Made by a program: the position numbers and the translations under genes
Notes under the pieces: model-generated
What the model was told of the DNA's origin: nothing
Database searches by the model: none
What the model saw: the letters and a program-made list of their open reading frames with translations, nothing else
Part shown: positions 61,221 to 64,000 of the stretch, one piece after another
Layout: every line of letters begins with the position of its first letter
Numbering within the stretch: position 1 is the first letter of the stretch
Assembly: GCA_003583745.1 (NCBI GenBank)
Contig: QXPY01000009.1
Coordinates: 1-64,000 of the forward strand
Direction of reading: 5' to 3'
DNA: 64,000 bases
DNA from: Rhodocyclales bacterium GT-UBC
GTDB taxonomy: Bacteria > Pseudomonadota > Gammaproteobacteria > Burkholderiales > Rhodocyclaceae

Positions 61221-62301
61221 GTGCTTCTTCCGGGTAGAGGCCGAGCAGGCCGGCCGTACTGGCCGGACAAACGCCGCGCTCGGTGATGAGGGCGGTGACC
61301 AGGCGGGCCGGCGTGACGTCGAAGGCCGGATTGGCCACCGCCTCGTGGGCGGGCAGCTGGTGCAGCGCCGAAGGCACGCCGCGGCTGTCGAGACCATGCA
61401 CCAGGCGGAACTCGTCGCCGTCGCGTTCTTCGATCGGAATGGCGGCGCCGTCGGGGCAGGCGAAATCGAGCGTTGAGCGCGGCGCGGCGACGTAGAAAGG
61501 GATCGCGTTGTCGGCGCAGGCCAGACCCTTGAGGTAAGTGCCGACTTTGTTGGCAACGTCGCCATTGCTGGCAATGCGGTCGGCGCCGACGATGACCGCA
61601 TCGACCTGGCCGGTGCGCATCAGGATGCCGGCGGCGTTGTCGGAAATCACCGTATGCGGCACGCCGTGCTGGGCCAGTTCCCAGGCGGTGAGCAGGCCTT
61701 GGTTGCGTGGCCGGGTTTCGGAAACCCAGACATGCACCGGCAGGCCGGCATCGTAGGCGGCATAGACCGGCGACAGCGCGGTGCCCCAGTCCACCGTGGC
61801 CAGCCAGCCGGCGTTGCAGTGGGTCATGATGTTCAGCCTCGTACCGTGCTGGCGCGGCAATTGGCGGAACAGGCCGAGACCGTGCTGGCCGATGGCGGCG
61901 TTCTGCGCCACGTCTTCTTCGGCAATGGCGGCTGCTTCCGCCCAGGCGGCGGCGCAGCGTTCGCCGGCCGGTAGCGGGGCGAGCACGGCCTGCATGCGAG
62001 CCAGCGCCCAGTGCAGATTGACCGCGGTCGGCCGGGTGGTGCCGAGCAGGGCCACGGCATGTGCCAGCTGTGTGTCGGAGGCCTCGTCATTCAGGCCGAT
62101 GGCCAGGCCGTAGGCGGCGGTGGCACCGATCAGCGGTGCGCCGCGCACCTGCATGGCGCGAATGGCGTGGGCAGCCTGTTCCAGCGTGACGACGCGAACC
62201 CAGTGCAGCGCATGCGGCAGCCGGGTCTGGTCGATGATGTCGATGAGGCGCTGTTCGGGATGGGCGCGCAGGGTGCGGGTCGGAATGCCGTCGATATTCA
62301 T
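61213..62301 (-). CDS. mtnA: methylthioribose-1-phosphate isomerase
   Basis: A 362-residue eIF2B-like sugar-phosphate isomerase. VRGAPLIGATAAYGLA near 53-68, the catalytic Cys in THCNAGWLAT near 162-171 and Asp in VGADRIASNGD near 241-251 identify MtnA. It converts methylthioribose-1-P (and 5-deoxyribose-1-P) into the ribulose form. First gene of the mtnA/aldolase/dmeF/RlmN-like operon. No mtnBCDEK genes are seen, which favours a short salvage route over full methionine salvage. Confidence 0.94.
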   Translation of the reverse strand: MNIDGIPTRTLRAHPEQRLIDIIDQTRLPHALHWVRVVTLEQAAHAIRAMQVRGAPLIGATAAYGLAIGLNDEASDTQLAHAVALLGTTRPTAVNLHWALARMQAVLAPLPAGERCAAAWAEAAAIAEEDVAQNAAIGQHGLGLFRQLPRQHGTRLNIMTHCNAGWLATVDWGTALSPVYAAYDAGLPVHVWVSETRPRNQGLLTAWELAQHGVPHTVISDNAAGILMRTGQVDAVIVGADRIASNGDVANKVGTYLKGLACADNAIPFYVAAPRSTLDFACPDGAAIPIEERDGDEFRLVHGLDSRGVPSALHQLPAHEAVANPAFDVTPARLVTALITERGVCPASTAGLLGLYPEEARA

Positions 62302-62524
62302 GGGGATGAGTGCCTGGAAAGTGGGCTGAGGACGTTGAAAATCAGCCCGGCCGCCATTGTGCCGGTCCTCGACCGGGCAAGGAAGCACTGCGCCCGATAA
62401 TCCTGCACACAGTGCTTGATGTGACGAGACTGGGTGTATAAAATTTTCAAAAATGAAAAAAACTATAGGCGCTTAAGCGCTCCGGTCTGGATTGCCCGCT
62501 CCAGCCATTTTTGGGGGTCACAAC
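62302..62524. other. divergent region mtnA / FIST gene, with palindrome
   Basis: 223 bp without a gene. GCGCTTAAGCGC at 62469-62480 is a perfect 12-bp palindrome after an AT-rich stretch (62435-62467), which may be a promoter for the FIST gene. GGGGGT just before its ATG serves as ribosome site. No SAM-type riboswitch is recognised upstream of mtnA. Confidence 0.5.
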
Positions 62525-64000
62525 ATGTTTTCGTTCTTCAAGTCGAATCAACGCGCGCTAACGCCATCACAATCCGGTTCCTTGGCCGGCGCAACGATGG
62601 CCTTGCGAGGACGCTTCAATACCGAGCGCCTGCCCGGCAATCGCGAGGCGCTCGGTCTGCCGGCCGCGGGCGGCATCTTTATCGGTTTCGTACCGCCCTA
62701 TGCCGATTTCAGGACGGTTACCGACGGCCTTAGCCGTTGCGTCGCCGCCGACGGCAAGACCAGCTTTGCCGCGCTGTCTTCAAGCGGCGCCTTGTGCAGC
62801 GGTGGGGAGACGACCTACTGCGGCGCCGAAGCGAGCGATCGTGAAGGCAGTTTTCTTTGGTTGTCGGATGAGGTCATCGAACGCAGCGAGGTTTTTTCGA
62901 TTGACCTGCGCGTCGGCCAGGGGGTGACCGTTGCCGAGCGGGTGAGCAAGATTGCCCAGGAACTGAAAGGCGTGCATCCTTCCTTCGCGATCAATGCCCA
63001 GGATACGTTCGCCCTGGTCTTCTGCGATGGCCTGTCGGCCTCCGAAGGTTTCCTGATGCGCGCTTGGTACGAGAGCCAGCGTTTCCCCTGCCTGGCCATC
63101 GGCGGCTCGGCGGGCGGCAAGCTCGATTTCTCGGCGACCTACATTCATGACGGGCAGCGCGTTCTGAGCGGCCGGGCGATGCTGGTTTTTTGCAAGGTTC
63201 GCAAGGGCATCCGTTTTTCGCCGTTCAAGACGCAGAATTTCGTTCCCGCCGGCAAGAGCTGGCTGGTCGCCGACGCTGATCCGATCGCCCGGACTGTCAG
63301 CAGCGTCTTCGGGCGTGATGGTCATACCGTCGGCTTCCTTGCAGCCCTGGCGGCGCATTTCGGCTGCGCCGAGCATGAGGTCGAGAAAAAGCTGGTCGGT
63401 CATACCTTCGCCGTTTCGGTCAATGACGAGATGTTCATCCGTTCGGTGGCGACGCTGGGGGCTGACAAGACCGCCTTCTTCTGCGACATCGAGTTCGGCG
63501 ATTGTCTGCATCTGCTCAAGATGACCGACTTTATCGAAACCACGCAGCGCGACTGGCAACAGTTCCTGTCTGGCAAGGGCGAGCCGCTGGCCATGCTGCT
63601 CAATGATTGCGTGCTGCGTCGCTTGGGCAATACGGCACTGCTCGGGCGCGCCAAGTTCTTTGCCGATACGCCGGCCGCCGGCTTTTCGACCTTCGGTGAA
63701 ATCCTCGGCATTCCGATCAACCAGACCCTCTCGGCCCTGGTCTTCTTCCGCGAAACCGAACAGTACAAAGATGCTTTCATGAGCGCCTTCCCGGTGCAGT
63801 ACGCCGGGTTCTCGACGCATTACACGCAGCGCGCCCTGCAGCGCTGGATCACCCTGAACGACATCCAGCGCGGCATGGTCGATCAGGTGGTCAATTACGA
63901 GCGGACGGTCGAGCCGGTCGTCGCGACCTTGCCCTCCTTGGCCAATGGCTTCCGGCAGCAAGCGGATACGCTGAACCGGGCGATGTCGCTGATGACCGAC
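62525..64000 (+). CDS. FIST-domain protein, 3' end cut by window edge
   Basis: The frame from ATG 62525 is open to the last base (492 codons). Residues about 40-240 and 245-395 fit FIST N and FIST C domains, cytoplasmic small-ligand sensors (IGGSAGGKLDFSATYIHDG near 193-211). After about residue 430 the sequence becomes helical (NGFRQQADTLNRAMSLM), as expected for the start of a coiled signalling region. The missing C-terminus could be a chemoreceptor, GGDEF or kinase domain. Confidence 0.85.
   Translation, partial: MFSFFKSNQRALTPSQSGSLAGATMALRGRFNTERLPGNREALGLPAAGGIFIGFVPPYADFRTVTDGLSRCVAADGKTSFAALSSSGALCSGGETTYCGAEASDREGSFLWLSDEVIERSEVFSIDLRVGQGVTVAERVSKIAQELKGVHPSFAINAQDTFALVFCDGLSASEGFLMRAWYESQRFPCLAIGGSAGGKLDFSATYIHDGQRVLSGRAMLVFCKVRKGIRFSPFKTQNFVPAGKSWLVADADPIARTVSSVFGRDGHTVGFLAALAAHFGCAEHEVEKKLVGHTFAVSVNDEMFIRSVATLGADKTAFFCDIEFGDCLHLLKMTDFIETTQRDWQQFLSGKGEPLAMLLNDCVLRRLGNTALLGRAKFFADTPAAGFSTFGEILGIPINQTLSALVFFRETEQYKDAFMSAFPVQYAGFSTHYTQRALQRWITLNDIQRGMVDQVVNYERTVEPVVATLPSLANGFRQQADTLNRAMSLMTD

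Noticed and set aside
1..64000. CRISPR arrays, insertion sequences and rRNA genes
   Set aside because: No regularly spaced repeats, no transposase genes and no rRNA sequence were recognised anywhere in the window.

Overview
The window looks like chromosome of a GC-rich betaproteobacterium, most likely Rhodocyclales (Dechloromonas/Azonexus-like). This is an inference from gene content: a pilS-pilR-ampD block, a PP0621-type small protein, a GTP-dependent PEP carboxykinase facing a malic enzyme-phosphotransacetylase fusion, CcoG, and many c-di-GMP and two-component genes. Coding density is high and many neighbouring genes overlap by 1-8 nt, so operons are easy to read. Both ends cut a gene: an alpha/beta hydrolase on the left and a FIST-domain protein on the right.

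Left part (1-16.5 kb): hydrolase fragment, MBL-fold hydrolase, tcdA, an Hpt/HD-GYP protein, ispB, tRNA-Pro(CGG) with a strong terminator, PP0621 protein, pilS, pilR, ampD, an aminotransferase, pckG and maeB facing each other, a PBP7-type endopeptidase, and an IclR regulator.

Lactate-utilisation operon and mobile element (16.6-28.9 kb): lutA, lutB, a half-length aldehyde dehydrogenase-like protein, a D-2-hydroxyacid dehydrogenase and lutC overlap one another by 1-4 nt. A 7.6 kb element has inserted into the 3' end of lutC. It is bounded by a 101-bp direct repeat with one mismatch, which rebuilds the LutC C-terminus at one end and leaves a lutC remnant at the other. The element has a tyrosine integrase, an AlpA-like protein, an AEP-like primase, a separate helicase-like ATPase, several unknown small proteins, candidate integrase arm sites at both ends and an inverted-repeat AT-rich stretch that could be an origin. 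It resembles a phage-satellite (PICI/P4-like) element. The insertion separated an S4-domain gene from the lut operon.

Middle (28.9-53.6 kb): a GGDEF-EAL protein, a PiT phosphate transporter with its DUF47 partner, ccoG, a sigma-54 activator, a Cache-domain histidine kinase, and an EF-hand protein divergent from a CpxR/CpxA-like pair with an exact GTAAA-N5-GTAAA box between them. Then come a DUF3124 protein, a K+ channel, a STAS protein, an RND efflux operon with DUF2892, a second GGDEF-EAL protein, two tandem hydroxyacid dehydrogenase paralogues and a YcgR-like PilZ protein.

Right part (53.6-64 kb): a leftward TonB receptor / NikM-like / NapH-like / DsbD_2-like cluster, probably for metal acquisition, and a leftward mtnA / class II aldolase / dmeF / RlmN-family operon that suggests salvage of 5'-deoxyadenosine or methylthioadenosine. 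A FIST-domain protein runs off the right edge.
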